Counted from the first letter of the stretch, positions 43,126 to 52,688 are shown. The stretch is DNA of 64,000 nt from Sphingomonas sp. TREG-RG-20F-R18-01 (GCF_022662475.1 NZ_JAKNQQ010000001.1:1036151-1100150), one strand, 5' to 3'. A program made the numbers and translations. Notes: generated by a model not told the origin, from the sequence alone.

Positions 43126-45621
43126 TCACAAGTCCCGAAGCGCCGCAGCCGGCTTGGCGCGGAGCGCGGGAAGGCTTCCCGCGATCCCCATCCCCAGCGT
43201 CATCGCGACGGCGGTCGCCAGTGTCGCGGCGACGATGTCCCAGCGCGGGGCCCATCCAATCTCGATCACCTGGGTCACTACATACCAGCCTGCCGCCGTC
43301 CCGACGGCCAGCGACACCACGACGAGCATCATCGCCAACAGCGCATATTCGAGCGCCTGTGCGCCGAGCACCTGACGCCGGCTGGCCCCGAGCAGCTTGA
43401 GGATTACCGCATCATAGCGCCGTTCGCGCCCCGATGCCGATACCGCGCCGATCAGCACCGCGATGCCCGCCGCCACGGTGACCGCCGCTGCCGCGCGGAT
43501 CGCCACCGCCACCTGGCCGAGCACCGCGCCGATCTGGCCGATCACGTCGCCGACGCGGATCAGCGTGACCGACGGCAGCACCGCACCGACACCTTGCATG
43601 ATGGCGCCATCCCGCGCCGGGGGAGCATAGACGCTGGCGAGCAGGCCGTGCGGTGCCTCCTCGATATAGCCCGGCGAAAAGACGATGGCGAAGTTGAGAC
43701 CGAGGCCACCCCAGTCGATCTTGCGCAAGGCGGCGATCCGCGCGGGCACGTCGACGCCGAGCACCGAGACGGTGATGCTGTCGCCGACCTTGAGACCGAG
43801 CCCGGCGGCCGCCTTGTCCTCGAGCGAGACGAGCGGGGGGCCGTGATAGTCCGCCGGCCACCATTTTCCCGCGACGACCGCGTTGCGCGGCGGGAGCTTC
43901 GCCGACCAGGTAATCGTGCGGTCGCCGCGCAGCACCCATGCTCCCTCAGGCAGCGTCCTCATGTCGGCGACGCGGTGCCCGCGAAACGCCACGATCGACC
44001 CGCGCAGCGACGGCAGCGCCTCGATCGTCGCGGCGGGCGCGGCCTGCCTGACCGCGCGCGCGAAGGTGGCGGCGTCGTCCGGCTGCAGGTCGATGGCGAA
44101 GAAGCGCGGGGCCTTGGCCGGCGCTGCGTTGCGCAATTCGGCGGACAAGCTCGCGTCGACCACCGCCAAGGCGACGAACAGCGAGAAGCCGAGGCCAAGC
44201 GCCACCACCAGCCGATCGGTCTGCGCGCCCGGGCGATGCAGGTTCGTGACCGCGAGGCGGAGCAACGGCATGCGCGACCGCGGGAGCTTCGCAGCCGCGA
44301 GCCGGATGGCGAGGCCGATGCTGCACAACACGGCGATCAGAGCGGCGACCGCGCCGACGAACCCGAGTGCCAGCACCCTGTCCGACGCGGTCAGCACGGC
44401 GAGCGCGACCAGCGCCGCGACGAGCACCGCCATCAGCGCCAGCACGATCGTCGATGGCCAGCGGCGCGTCGCGAGCGCATCGCGCAGCAAGGTCGCCGCC
44501 GGCACCTCGCGCGCCCGCGCGAGCGCCGGCAAGGCGAAAAGCAATGCCACGAGCAGCGCCAGCAGCGCGGCCGTCGCGAGCGGCACGGGATAGAGCGCGA
44601 GCCGTGGCGGCACCGGCAGCGACGCGCCGACGATCGCCGTCACCAGCCAGGGCACGGCCGCGCCGACCAGCAAGCCGCCGCCGATCCCGATCGCGGCGAC
44701 CATCCCGAGTTGCGCGAGGAAGATCGCCGCGATCGTCCGGGAGGTCGCCCCCAGCACCTTGAGCGTCGCGATGATGCGGGTCTTGCCCGCGAGATAGGCC
44801 GCGACCCCGCTCCCGACGCCGACCCCGGCGATGGCGAGCGCGGCAAGCCCGACCAGCAGCAGGAACTGGCCGAACTGGTCGATACTCCGCCGCAAGCCGC
44901 CCGCCGCGCGATCGCTCGTCTTGGCCGACCACCCCGCACCGGGCAAGCGGGCGAGCAGGCGGTCCCGCACCGCGCCCGCCGTGGCAGGCTGCACGAGCGC
45001 GATGCGATAGCGGCTTTCGTAGAGGCTGCCCGGCTGCACCAGCGCGGTCGCGTCCAGACCCGCGAGGTCGACCAGCGCGGGCGGGCCGAGCGTGAACCCG
45101 GCACCGAGCCGATCGGGCTCGTCCGCGATGATCCCGATCACCCGCAGCCACGTCGTGCCCAGCCGCACGCGATCGCCCGGCTTCACGCGCAGCCGCTCGG
45201 CCGCCGCCGGCGCAATCGCGATCTCGCGACCGTGCGGCCGCCCGGACAGTGCGCCCGGGGCAAGCCGGAAACGCCCGACCAGCGGCCACGCCGCGTCTGT
45301 TCCGCGCAGATCGACCAGCATGGCGGGAGTGCCGGGGCCCGTGCTCATCATCCCCCGCATCGCCACCGTCTCGGATACGCGCCCCGCCTGCGCGAAGGCG
45401 GCAAGTTCGGCCACGGTGGCACGGCGCTGCGACACGGTGAACTCGACATCGCCGCCCAGGATCTGCCGGCCGTTCGCATCGAGCGCCGCGATCATGCTCG
45501 CGGCAAGGCTGCCGATGCCCGCCAGCGACGCGGTGCCGAGGAACAGGCACGCCACCAGCAGCACCAGCCCGCGACCGCCGCGTCGCAGATCGCGCAGCGC
45601 CAGCCGCCAGAAAATGCTCAA
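43126..45621 (-). CDS. ABC transporter permease, FtsX/LolC-like (YbbP type)
   Basis: An 831-residue membrane protein with two FtsX-like halves: a first transmembrane helix at the N-terminus (LVLLVACLFLGTASLAGIGSL), a large periplasmic domain, helix clusters near residues 250-420, a second periplasmic region, and final helices near 710-820 ending PALRAKPAAALRDL. It matches YbbP-type permeases that pair with a YbbA-type ATPase next to a TesA esterase, as here. A TTG start at 45621 overlaps the ATPase stop (TTGA). A longer open frame runs into the ATPase gene but is its shadow. The family probably handles lipids or lipoproteins in the envelope; the substrate is unknown. Confidence 0.9.
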   Translation of the reverse strand: MSIFWRLALRDLRRGGRGLVLLVACLFLGTASLAGIGSLAASMIAALDANGRQILGGDVEFTVSQRRATVAELAAFAQAGRVSETVAMRGMMSTGPGTPAMLVDLRGTDAAWPLVGRFRLAPGALSGRPHGREIAIAPAAAERLRVKPGDRVRLGTTWLRVIGIIADEPDRLGAGFTLGPPALVDLAGLDATALVQPGSLYESRYRIALVQPATAGAVRDRLLARLPGAGWSAKTSDRAAGGLRRSIDQFGQFLLLVGLAALAIAGVGVGSGVAAYLAGKTRIIATLKVLGATSRTIAAIFLAQLGMVAAIGIGGGLLVGAAVPWLVTAIVGASLPVPPRLALYPVPLATAALLALLVALLFALPALARAREVPAATLLRDALATRRWPSTIVLALMAVLVAALVALAVLTASDRVLALGFVGAVAALIAVLCSIGLAIRLAAAKLPRSRMPLLRLAVTNLHRPGAQTDRLVVALGLGFSLFVALAVVDASLSAELRNAAPAKAPRFFAIDLQPDDAATFARAVRQAAPAATIEALPSLRGSIVAFRGHRVADMRTLPEGAWVLRGDRTITWSAKLPPRNAVVAGKWWPADYHGPPLVSLEDKAAAGLGLKVGDSITVSVLGVDVPARIAALRKIDWGGLGLNFAIVFSPGYIEEAPHGLLASVYAPPARDGAIMQGVGAVLPSVTLIRVGDVIGQIGAVLGQVAVAIRAAAAVTVAAGIAVLIGAVSASGRERRYDAVILKLLGASRRQVLGAQALEYALLAMMLVVVSLAVGTAAGWYVVTQVIEIGWAPRWDIVAATLATAVAMTLGMGIAGSLPALRAKPAAALRDL

Positions 45622-46322
45622 ACGCTGCGCCGATCCGCGGCGATGCGACCGTCCGCCAGCGTGACGACGCGCGCGCACCGCGCCGCCAGGGCAGGGTCGT
45701 GCGTGATGACGAACAGCGTCGTCGCGCTGGCGGCATGCCGTTCGAACAGCAGATCCATGATCGCCGCCCCCGTCGCGGTATCGAGATTGCCGGTCGGTTC
45801 GTCGGCGAAGATCAGCGCCGGCCGCGCGACCAGCGCGCGCGCGATGGCGACGCGCTGCTGCTCGCCGCCCGACAGTTGCGCAGGGTAATGTCCGGTCCGG
45901 TGGCCGAGGCCGACCGCGGTAAGTTCCGCCGCCGCTCGACCGAACGCGTCGCGCTCGCCGGCGAGTTCCAGCGGGACCGCGACATTCTCCAGCGCGGTCA
46001 TCGTCGGCAGCAGGTGGAAGGCCTGCAGCACGATGCCGATCCGTCCACGCCGCGCGATCGCGAGCGCGTCCTCGTCCAGCGTGGCGAAGTCCAGCCCGGC
46101 AACCGCGACGGTGCCACCGCTCGGGCGTTCCAGCCCGGCGAGCACCGCCATCAGCGACGATTTGCCCGATCCCGACGGCCCGAGCAGCGCGACGCTTTCG
46201 CCGGGGGCGACGCTCAGGCCTATCCCGCGGAGGATGTCCACGCGGGCGGGCGGGCGGCCAAGCGACAGCGAGACGTTGCATGCGTCGATCAGTGCGCTAT
46301 CGGAAGGGGATGATGTGGTCAC
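45618..46322 (-). CDS. ABC transporter ATP-binding protein (YbbA/LolD-like)
   Basis: A 234-residue ATPase with Walker A GPSGSGKSS, Q-loop QAFHLLP, signature LSGGEQQR, Walker B LIFADEPTGNLD and switch His in VITHDPA. It energises the permease encoded downstream and overlapping by four bases. The GTG start at 46320-46322 lies inside the 5' end of the divergent esterase gene (ATG at 46310), so the two coding regions overlap head to head by about 13 bases. No ATG occurs before the conserved region, so the GTG is the best start. Acts at the cytoplasmic face of the inner membrane. Confidence 0.95.
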   Translation of the reverse strand: MTTSSPSDSALIDACNVSLSLGRPPARVDILRGIGLSVAPGESVALLGPSGSGKSSLMAVLAGLERPSGGTVAVAGLDFATLDEDALAIARRGRIGIVLQAFHLLPTMTALENVAVPLELAGERDAFGRAAAELTAVGLGHRTGHYPAQLSGGEQQRVAIARALVARPALIFADEPTGNLDTATGAAIMDLLFERHAASATTLFVITHDPALAARCARVVTLADGRIAADRRSV

Positions 46323-46984
46323 GCCTCAAGCGATATGGATGGCGGCGAGCAATTGTCCATCTCGCAATGCTGTCCGCCGTGGGATTTGTCCCGAGTGCGG
46401 AGGCGGCTCCCCGCGTTTCGAACCACGCTCCGGTGATCTGGGCGTTCGGGGACAGCCTCAGCGCGGGCTACGGCCTTCCGCCCGCCCTGGGGTTCACTGC
46501 CAGGCTGCAGGCGGCGTTGCGCCGCGCCGGCGTGGCTGCGACGGTGCGCAACGGCGGCGTCGCCGGGGATACCGTCGCCCAGGCCCGTGCGCGGCTGCGG
46601 TGGGGCTTGCGCGGGCTCGGGGCGACGCCGGACCTGGTCATCGTGGAGCTCGGCGCGAACGACATGCTGCGAGGGCTTCCGGTTCCGCAGGCCAGCGCCA
46701 ATCTCGATGCCATCCTGACCGAATTGCACAATCGCGGCATCCCCGTGCTGCTCGCCGGGATGCGCGCCGCACCCAATCTGGGGCCGGATTATGTCGCGCG
46801 CTTCGACGGCATGTATCCTGCGCTCGCCAAGGCGCATGGCGTGCCGCGCTATCCGTTCTTCCTCGACGGTGTCGCAGGCGATCGCGCGCTGCTCCAGGCC
46901 GACGGGTTGCACCCCAACGCGCGCGGCGTCGAGATCATCGTCCGCCGCGTACTGCCCAGCGTGCGCCGTGCGCTGAGAGGATAG
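46310..46984 (+). CDS. tesA: TesA/SGNH-type esterase (arylesterase/thioesterase I)
   Basis: A 224-residue SGNH hydrolase with a Sec signal (residues 1-33) and the four family blocks: FGDSLSAGYG (block I, catalytic Ser), RNGGVAGDT (block II, Gly), GANDM (block III, Asn) and DGLHPNARG (block V, Asp and His). Relatives hydrolyse acyl-CoA, aryl esters and lysophospholipids in the periplasm. It is divergent from the YbbA/YbbP-type ABC genes, an arrangement conserved in many Proteobacteria, which suggests a shared lipid role. ATG at 46310 or 46313; GGAAGGGG lies immediately upstream. Confidence 0.93.
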   Translation: MMWSRLKRYGWRRAIVHLAMLSAVGFVPSAEAAPRVSNHAPVIWAFGDSLSAGYGLPPALGFTARLQAALRRAGVAATVRNGGVAGDTVAQARARLRWGLRGLGATPDLVIVELGANDMLRGLPVPQASANLDAILTELHNRGIPVLLAGMRAAPNLGPDYVARFDGMYPALAKAHGVPRYPFFLDGVAGDRALLQADGLHPNARGVEIIVRRVLPSVRRALRG

Positions 46985-46988
46985 GCCG

Positions 46989-47249
46989 ATGGAGCTCGAG
47001 GACCAGTTTCGCCGCTATTTCGGCACCCCCGATCTTGCGACGGTGAACGCTGCGGCGTTCGATGCTGGCATCGAGCACATGCGCGTCGACTTCGGATTGG
47101 AAAAGGATCGCGACCGGCGCTTCGGCTTGTGGACCCTGTTGCACATGCTGGGGGGCGCTCCCGATCTGGACGTTGCCTTTTCGAGCGAAGCGGATCGGGC
47201 GGCGGCGCGGCGGTTCATGGAAATGGCGGAAGGACTGCACGAAGACTGA
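46989..47249 (+). CDS. Small conserved-looking protein, function unknown
   Basis: An 86-residue acidic protein starting four bases after the tesA stop, so it is probably co-transcribed and translationally coupled. It is predicted mostly helical (MELEDQFRRYFGT, AAAFDAGIEHMRVDFGLEKD, FGLWTLLHMLG, AAARRFMEMAEGLHED) with no signal peptide, membrane segment or Cys. The codon use matches neighbouring genes, supporting a real gene. I do not recognise the family. Confidence 0.7.
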   Translation: MELEDQFRRYFGTPDLATVNAAAFDAGIEHMRVDFGLEKDRDRRFGLWTLLHMLGGAPDLDVAFSSEADRAAARRFMEMAEGLHED

Positions 47250-47480
47250 ATTGGGCACGCTGGCCAGCAGCCGCGTCTGTGCGGACCGGTCCCATTGCCA
47301 TCCTCCGCGCCACGCGCCGCAGCAACGGCAATTCCGGGCCGGCTGCCCCGACGGGTGCACGTACCAACACCGTCATCGCCGCCCGTTACCCGCCAGACGG
47401 ACGGTTGATCCGCCTGCCCGAGCGCCGCCGGGGTGCCCCACATGGCACGGCGTGAGCCCAGGTGGCTATCCCCATCGCGT

Positions 47481-48113
47481 TCACGGCGCTGCCCGCCGGG
47501 CGGTCAGGATTTTGACGGGCGCCACCGGCACCTCGCCCCTGAACGCCCCGCGCTGGGTCGCCGTCGGGGATGCTGGCGCATCCATGATGCCGACGACGAC
47601 GTCCATGCCCTCCACGACATGGCCGAACGCGGCATAGCCCAGATTGTCGGCAGGCTGCCCCTGCCCGGCGTCGAGCGAGCGGGTCTGGTCTCCAACGCTG
47701 ATGGTGAACTCGCTGCGACCCGTCCCGGGCGCCAGGCGGGCAAGCGAGATCTCTCCATCGGTGTGGTGGAGGCCCGTCTGCGTCGTCGCCTCGTGCGCGA
47801 TCGGCGGAAGCAGGCGCTGGCGCGCACCATTGGCGCCGAACTGCACGAAACCGAAGTGATCGGCGGCTTTCACCGCGCGGTAGAATTCCGTCCCGTCGAG
47901 CTTCTTCTGGTCGACGTACTTGAGGAAATTGGCGGCAGTGATCGGCGCTTTCCCCGTCTCCAGTTCGATCACGATCCGTCCTGCGCCCGTTTCCAGCACG
48001 ACGCGCGGCAAAGACGGGGCCGGCGTCGCAACCGGAAGCGTCGGCGCCACCGGCCCTTGCGCTACGGCGGGGAAGGCAAGCACCAGCAACAGAGCGGATA
48101 GACAGACATTCAT
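47481..48113 (-). CDS. Secreted cyclophilin-type peptidyl-prolyl isomerase
   Basis: A 210-residue protein with a Sec signal (residues 1-18) and a cyclophilin domain (about 38-200). Family features are VLETGAGRIVIELETGKAPITAANFL, FYRAVKAADHFGFVQFG (degenerate version of the usual catalytic Arg/Phe region) and SEFTISVGDQ followed by LGYAAFGHVVEGMDVV. It should assist proline isomerisation of periplasmic proteins. The ATG at 48113 follows AAAGGA. The catalytic region is more divergent than in PpiA, so activity may be reduced. The neighbours do not suggest a specific client. Confidence 0.88.
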   Translation of the reverse strand: MNVCLSALLLVLAFPAVAQGPVAPTLPVATPAPSLPRVVLETGAGRIVIELETGKAPITAANFLKYVDQKKLDGTEFYRAVKAADHFGFVQFGANGARQRLLPPIAHEATTQTGLHHTDGEISLARLAPGTGRSEFTISVGDQTRSLDAGQGQPADNLGYAAFGHVVEGMDVVVGIMDAPASPTATQRGAFRGEVPVAPVKILTARRAAP

Positions 48114-48427
48114 TCCATTCCTTTCGATCCAGCGAACATGTCGTGCATCCCCCCATCCGATATCCGCCGACGATGGGTGCGGCGGCGTGCAGCCGGACGG
48201 CTTGCGCCACGGACGTGTCGACGCGGAGCAGGCTCCAGCGATCTAGACGTCACAGTAGCCTCGTTACCTATCCGGTCAACGACGGCTAGCCCGACAGCGT
48301 CAGCCACCCGGGCGGTCGATCGCGGATCCTGGCGTCAGGGCTGGCTCGCAGGATATGGGCCAGCCTCGTTCGCGGGCCGTCTTTCGTCATCGTGCGTTAG
48401 ACCCTTTCACGATGCTGGGGTGCCGGA
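48114..48427. other. Divergent intergenic region, nothing identified
   Basis: About 314 bases between the cyclophilin gene (minus) and the Mo-hydroxylase gene (plus). It must hold both promoters. I see no convincing palindrome, RNA gene or coding region here. Confidence 0.4.
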
Positions 48428-50620
48428 ATGCCGATGTCGACGGAAGCCAGGCCGCCAGCCGCGTTCGGCGTGCGGGAACAGGATGATACGAACGTTGCCC
48501 GGGTCGGCCAGTCCCATACCCGTATCGACGGGCCGCTGAAGGTCTGCGGGCTGGCCGAATATCCGGGCGACGTGTCGCTGCCGGGCATGGCGCATGCGGC
48601 GCTGGCAGTGAGCGCCATCGCGCGTGGTCGCGTGACCTGGATCGGACGGGACGTGGCGGAGGCTATGCCAGGCGTACTGATGATCCTGACCCACGAGGAC
48701 GTCGGCGACGCCATCGGTCCGGTCGATCATCTCATGGAAGGCGGATGGGCGAACAGCAGCTGGCGTCCGCTCGCTTCACCCGACATTCGCTATGCCGGGC
48801 AGATCGTTGCAATGGTCGTGGCCGAAACGTCCGCGGTCGCCGCGGCGGCGGCGGCGGCGCTCCGGATCGGCTACGCGGGGCAGTCGCCGGTCGCCACGCT
48901 GTTCGATCCGCGCTGTGAAACCGCGCGCCTGGCCGACGTCAGCGCTGCGCACCAGGATCGCCGCAAGGGCGACCTGGACGCGGCCATCGCCAACGCCGCG
49001 GTGCGGGTCGACAGCCGCTACACGACGCCCATCCAGCACCACAATCCGATCGAGTTACCGAGCACGACGTGCCGCTGGGACGGCGACCAGCTGACGGTGT
49101 ACGAGCCGACCCGATACCTCGGCGCGGCGCAGCACGGTCTCGCGTCCCAGCTCGGTATCGCGCCGGAACAGGTCCGTATCATCTCCCGTTTCATCGGCGG
49201 ACACTTCGGCGGCAAGCTCGCGCTATCGCAACATACCGCCATCTGCGCGCTTGCCGCACGGCGACTGGGCCGGCCCGTCCGGCTCGCGGTCAGCCGCCGC
49301 GACCAGTTCACCGTCGCGAACCATCGGACGGAAACCAGCCATCGCATCCGCCTGGGTGCGACACCCGACGGTCGCTTGCTGGGAGTCGGACACGACGCCG
49401 CCACGGCGAGCTCGCGCTTCGACGCTTTCGCGATGGAAGGCACGGACGTGTCCACGGCGCTCTATGCAGCGGTCACGGTCGCGGGCGAGGAGCGGCTCGG
49501 AAGGGTGGACCGCAACACGCCCGGTCCGATGCGCGCGCCGCCCGAGGTACCGTTCCTGTTCGCCCTGGAAAGCGCGATGGACGAACTGGCGCATGCGCTC
49601 GCGCTGGACCCGATCGAGCTGCGCCGCCGCAACGACACGATGGTCGATCCGGTCACCGGCAAGTCGTTCACGACGCGCGCGCTGATTCGCTGCTTCGATG
49701 CGGCGGCACCGGCTTTCGGCTGGTCCGACCGCCGACCGCAACCGCGCGCGACCTTGCGGAATGGCTGGTGGGTCGGCCACGGCTGCGCGGCGGCAGCGCG
49801 CCCCGTCAAGATCGGCCCAGCGGTCATCCATGTCGCCCAGGATGCGACCGGGGCGGTCCGCGTCGAGGCCGCGCACCACGAAATCGGCAACGGCCTCTAC
49901 ACGCTGCTCGCGACGCTCGCGTCCGAGCGCCTCGGCGTGCCGCTCGATCGGGTAACGGTGGCCCTCGGCGACACGGCACTGCCGCCGGCCGGTATCTCGG
50001 GCGGGTCCGCTACGACCACCAGCCTGGCCAACGCCTTGGCGGAGGCATGCGAAGCGCTGTTGCGCATGCCGGAGGGCGCGCGCGACGTCCGTTTCGATTA
50101 CCTGCCAGCCGGCGCGACGCCCGCCGCGCTGGACGATTTGCGGGCGGGACACATCAAGTTGCTGCCGGGCTCCGCCGACAAGCTCGCCTGGACGTTCGGC
50201 GCGCACATGGTCGAGGTTCGGGTGCATGCCGCAACGGGCGAGGTTCGGGTGCCACGCCATGTGGGCGCCTTCGCCGCCGGGCGGGTGCTGAACCCGATGA
50301 CCGCGCGGAACCAGTATCTGGGCGGCATGGCCTGGGGACTGAGCTCGGCGCTGTTCGAACGGACCGAGATCGACCCGCGCACCGGCGTCTATATGAACCG
50401 CGACCTCGGTGAATATCTGGTTCCGACCTTTGCCGATATCGCGGGTCAGACGGTCATCATGGTGCCCGATGACGACCCGGCAGTGAACCCGCAGGCCGTC
50501 AAGGGGCTGGGCGAGATCGGCATCATCGGCGTCGCCGCAGCGGTTGCCAACGCGGTCTTCAACGCCACCGGCGCGCGCATCCGCGACTTGCCGATCAGAC
50601 CCGAGGCAGCGCTGGGGTAA
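48428..50620 (+). CDS. Molybdenum hydroxylase large subunit (xanthine dehydrogenase/aldehyde oxidase family), orphan
   Basis: A 730-residue Mo-cofactor subunit. The hammerhead domain (about residues 35-150: KVCGLAEYPGDV, AHAALAVSAIARGRV) precedes the cofactor domains with RFIGGHFGGKLALS, PGPMRAPPEVPFLFALESAMDELA and the C-terminal KGLGEIGIIG carrying the catalytic Glu. Layout and length fit the PaoC/YagR branch, which oxidises aldehydes in the periplasm with separate [2Fe-2S] and FAD subunits. Neither subunit gene is adjacent on either side, so partners must be encoded elsewhere or the protein works differently. The GNG in HHEIGNGLYT replaces the GQG usual in relatives. No signal peptide is seen. 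Substrate unknown. Confidence 0.9.
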   Translation: MPMSTEARPPAAFGVREQDDTNVARVGQSHTRIDGPLKVCGLAEYPGDVSLPGMAHAALAVSAIARGRVTWIGRDVAEAMPGVLMILTHEDVGDAIGPVDHLMEGGWANSSWRPLASPDIRYAGQIVAMVVAETSAVAAAAAAALRIGYAGQSPVATLFDPRCETARLADVSAAHQDRRKGDLDAAIANAAVRVDSRYTTPIQHHNPIELPSTTCRWDGDQLTVYEPTRYLGAAQHGLASQLGIAPEQVRIISRFIGGHFGGKLALSQHTAICALAARRLGRPVRLAVSRRDQFTVANHRTETSHRIRLGATPDGRLLGVGHDAATASSRFDAFAMEGTDVSTALYAAVTVAGEERLGRVDRNTPGPMRAPPEVPFLFALESAMDELAHALALDPIELRRRNDTMVDPVTGKSFTTRALIRCFDAAAPAFGWSDRRPQPRATLRNGWWVGHGCAAAARPVKIGPAVIHVAQDATGAVRVEAAHHEIGNGLYTLLATLASERLGVPLDRVTVALGDTALPPAGISGGSATTTSLANALAEACEALLRMPEGARDVRFDYLPAGATPAALDDLRAGHIKLLPGSADKLAWTFGAHMVEVRVHAATGEVRVPRHVGAFAAGRVLNPMTARNQYLGGMAWGLSSALFERTEIDPRTGVYMNRDLGEYLVPTFADIAGQTVIMVPDDDPAVNPQAVKGLGEIGIIGVAAAVANAVFNATGARIRDLPIRPEAALG

Positions 50621-50824
50621 GCGCCTCACCGCACTTCACTGCCCCGTAATCCGCCTTTCGCCTCCCCTGTCCTGTTCCCCCTTTTCCCACGCCGTGTCCC
50701 CATTGCGGCGCTGCCCGCCGTTGGTGCCTGACATTCCGTCAAGAACACCGGTATGATGTACGACGTCACTACACCGATTTGGAGCCAATTGCTGCAACGT
50801 GGCCTGATGCTTGCGCCATCCCCA

Positions 50825-51781
50825 CTATACCTCGACATACCCCTTCCGAACCTTTTCGGCGATAAGCTTGGCCGCTTCGCGCTTGGCACGTTCGGGCGTA
50901 TCGAAGGTTTTGAGCACCGTGCTTCCCTTGGTACCCATCCGGCCGAAGACGACGGTCACATCCAGCCCAGTGACAGCAATCTTCCAGAATTTATCGGAGG
51001 CCCCTTGCTGGAAGCGGAATTCGCTAAACTCTGGCCAGGTCGACAGCGGCTCGGCCTTGGCTTGCGGCTTGGGCTCCTTCGGCTCCTTGGACTTGGGCAC
51101 GCTAACGACCGGGGCCGGCATCGTTGCCCCTGCGAACGGATCATCGTCCACATCGGCGGGATCGCGGTAGAGCGCCGCCTCGATCTGCGCGATCACCGCG
51201 CCCGGATCACGCAACCAGCTCTGTGCGGGCACGTCGATCACCTTCCAGCCGAACGCGCGCAGGATCGTGGGCTGGAAGACATAGCGGTCGGCAACAGTGG
51301 CGGCGTCGCGGGCATCGAGAAGGATGCCGAGCGCGTACCCGTCGCCGCGCGATGTCAAAATGGCGAGATCGCAACGGAAGCTGGCACTGCCGACATCCGC
51401 ATGGATCTGGTGGCCGCGTTCCCTCAGTGCACCGGCAATCGCATCGCGCAGCGCGTCGGCGGGCGCCGCGCGGGCAAATACGCGCTGGGCTTCCGGGTTG
51501 AGCGTCGCGAGCACCGCCTGGCCATGCGCGGCATCGCCGCGCGACTGCGCCTCGGCAAAGGACAGGAAAGTACGCAGCGCGCGTGCGCCATCATTGTGGG
51601 TGTTGGTGATCGCCTCCGCCCGGATGGTCGACACCACCGCCATGTGATGCCGCGCCCGGCTGAAGATGACGTTGAGGCGCTTCTCGCCGCCGCGCTGGTT
51701 GATCGGGCCGAAATTCATCGCCATCCGCCCGTTGGCGTCGGGCGCATAACAAATGCTGAGCAGGATCACGTCGCGCCCTCG
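50825..51781 (-). pseudogene. 3' remnant of a superfamily-1 helicase with nuclease and WGR domains
   Basis: The frame encodes about 319 residues that are only the tail of a much larger protein. It opens inside helicase motifs V-VI (RDVILLSICYAPD, GGEKRLNVIFSRARHHMAVVS), continues with a REase_MTES_1575-like endonuclease domain (about residues 100-195: ALRERGHQIHADVGS, FRCDLAIL, VFQPTILRAFGWKVIDVPAQSWL), then a Lys/Pro linker and a WGR domain (WKIAVTGLDVTVVFGRMGTKGS). Helicase motifs I-IV are absent. Similarity stops abruptly at about 51781, where the next gene ends. It is thus a truncated gene, probably of a defence-type helicase-nuclease. A short fragment could be translated from the ATG at 51796, but not an active helicase. 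Confidence 0.85.
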
Positions 51782-51782
51782 A

Positions 51783-52688
51783 CTAGGAGAACTCAATCGG
51801 CGCGAGCCGCAGCGCTAGCCGAAGCGGCAGATAGCCAACGATATCGCCATCCGACTGCAGGGGGGCAGGCTCTTCGCTTGTTATTTCCAATTCGGTGCAA
51901 TTAAACTGTTCCACGCCGGGAATTTCTCCGACCGGAAGTCTTCGCAACATCGACCAACAAAGCCGGAAAAAGGTCCGTCTTGAAGCATTTTGCAAGGCGA
52001 TCACTTCGAAGGTCTGCGAGCGCATACTCGCTGTTGGGGCGAGCGACCACGAACCGGCAAAGTAGCGTCCTTTTGCGACATAGACTGCTTCACACACCAA
52101 TTCCCGTTCGGCATTCTTCAGCGTGATCTTTACACGGGGCCAGCGGATCAAGAACCCGCAGACGGCAACGATATATGCCGCCCTGCCGATGAGCCGCTTC
52201 AGGGCGAGGGAGACGGCAGCGACCGCGTAGCTGTCAGGACCGACGGATGCGCAACTTGCCATCGGAACGTCGCCAATAAGACCGACATGATGATACCCCC
52301 GGTGATCACCCTTCAGCACACGCTGTACGAATGCCGCCGGGGCGATCGAATATCCAATCTCTCTCGCTACGAGGTTGACGGTTCCGTTCGGATAGACGCT
52401 GACGGAGATTTCGCGGCCCGATTCAATAAGCGCGGCAAGAACGTGACGCAGTGTTCCATCCCCGCCAGCACAACAGATATGCTGCGCGCGTCTGTCGATC
52501 ATAAGAGGCTTGGACCCGTGGTCGCCGTTGAGAACGGTTATACCCTCAACCATGAACCTGCGTCGCAAGGCGGCCACGCGCCGGCGCGCGATCCAACCGG
52601 CGTGTGGATTGCTGAATAGCTGTACGATGCTGATCGTTGCCTGCGGCGTGCCGTCGAGCTGCGTTCCGGTCGTGGATCCGAGGTACAT
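51783..52688 (-). CDS. Diacylglycerol/lipid kinase-like protein
   Basis: A 301-residue protein of the DAGK/YegS/sphingosine-kinase catalytic family. Key motifs are SIVQLFSNPHAG, CCAGGDGTLRHVL (nucleotide-binding GGDGT) and VYPNGTVNLVAREIG, followed by the beta-sandwich half with VGPDSYAVAAVS and the terminal LQSDGDIVGYLPL. It should phosphorylate a lipid at the membrane. Base composition is visibly lower in G+C than the genes to its left, and its stop codon lies exactly at the break in the helicase remnant, so it probably arrived with, or marks the end of, an inserted segment. Confidence 0.85.
   Translation of the reverse strand: MYLGSTTGTQLDGTPQATISIVQLFSNPHAGWIARRRVAALRRRFMVEGITVLNGDHGSKPLMIDRRAQHICCAGGDGTLRHVLAALIESGREISVSVYPNGTVNLVAREIGYSIAPAAFVQRVLKGDHRGYHHVGLIGDVPMASCASVGPDSYAVAAVSLALKRLIGRAAYIVAVCGFLIRWPRVKITLKNAERELVCEAVYVAKGRYFAGSWSLAPTASMRSQTFEVIALQNASRRTFFRLCWSMLRRLPVGEIPGVEQFNCTELEITSEEPAPLQSDGDIVGYLPLRLALRLAPIEFS

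Noticed and set aside
43126..46281. A natural fusion of ABC ATPase and permease
   Set aside because: The part upstream of 45621 is the ATPase gene read in the wrong frame; the ATPase has its own intact frame and stop at 45618.
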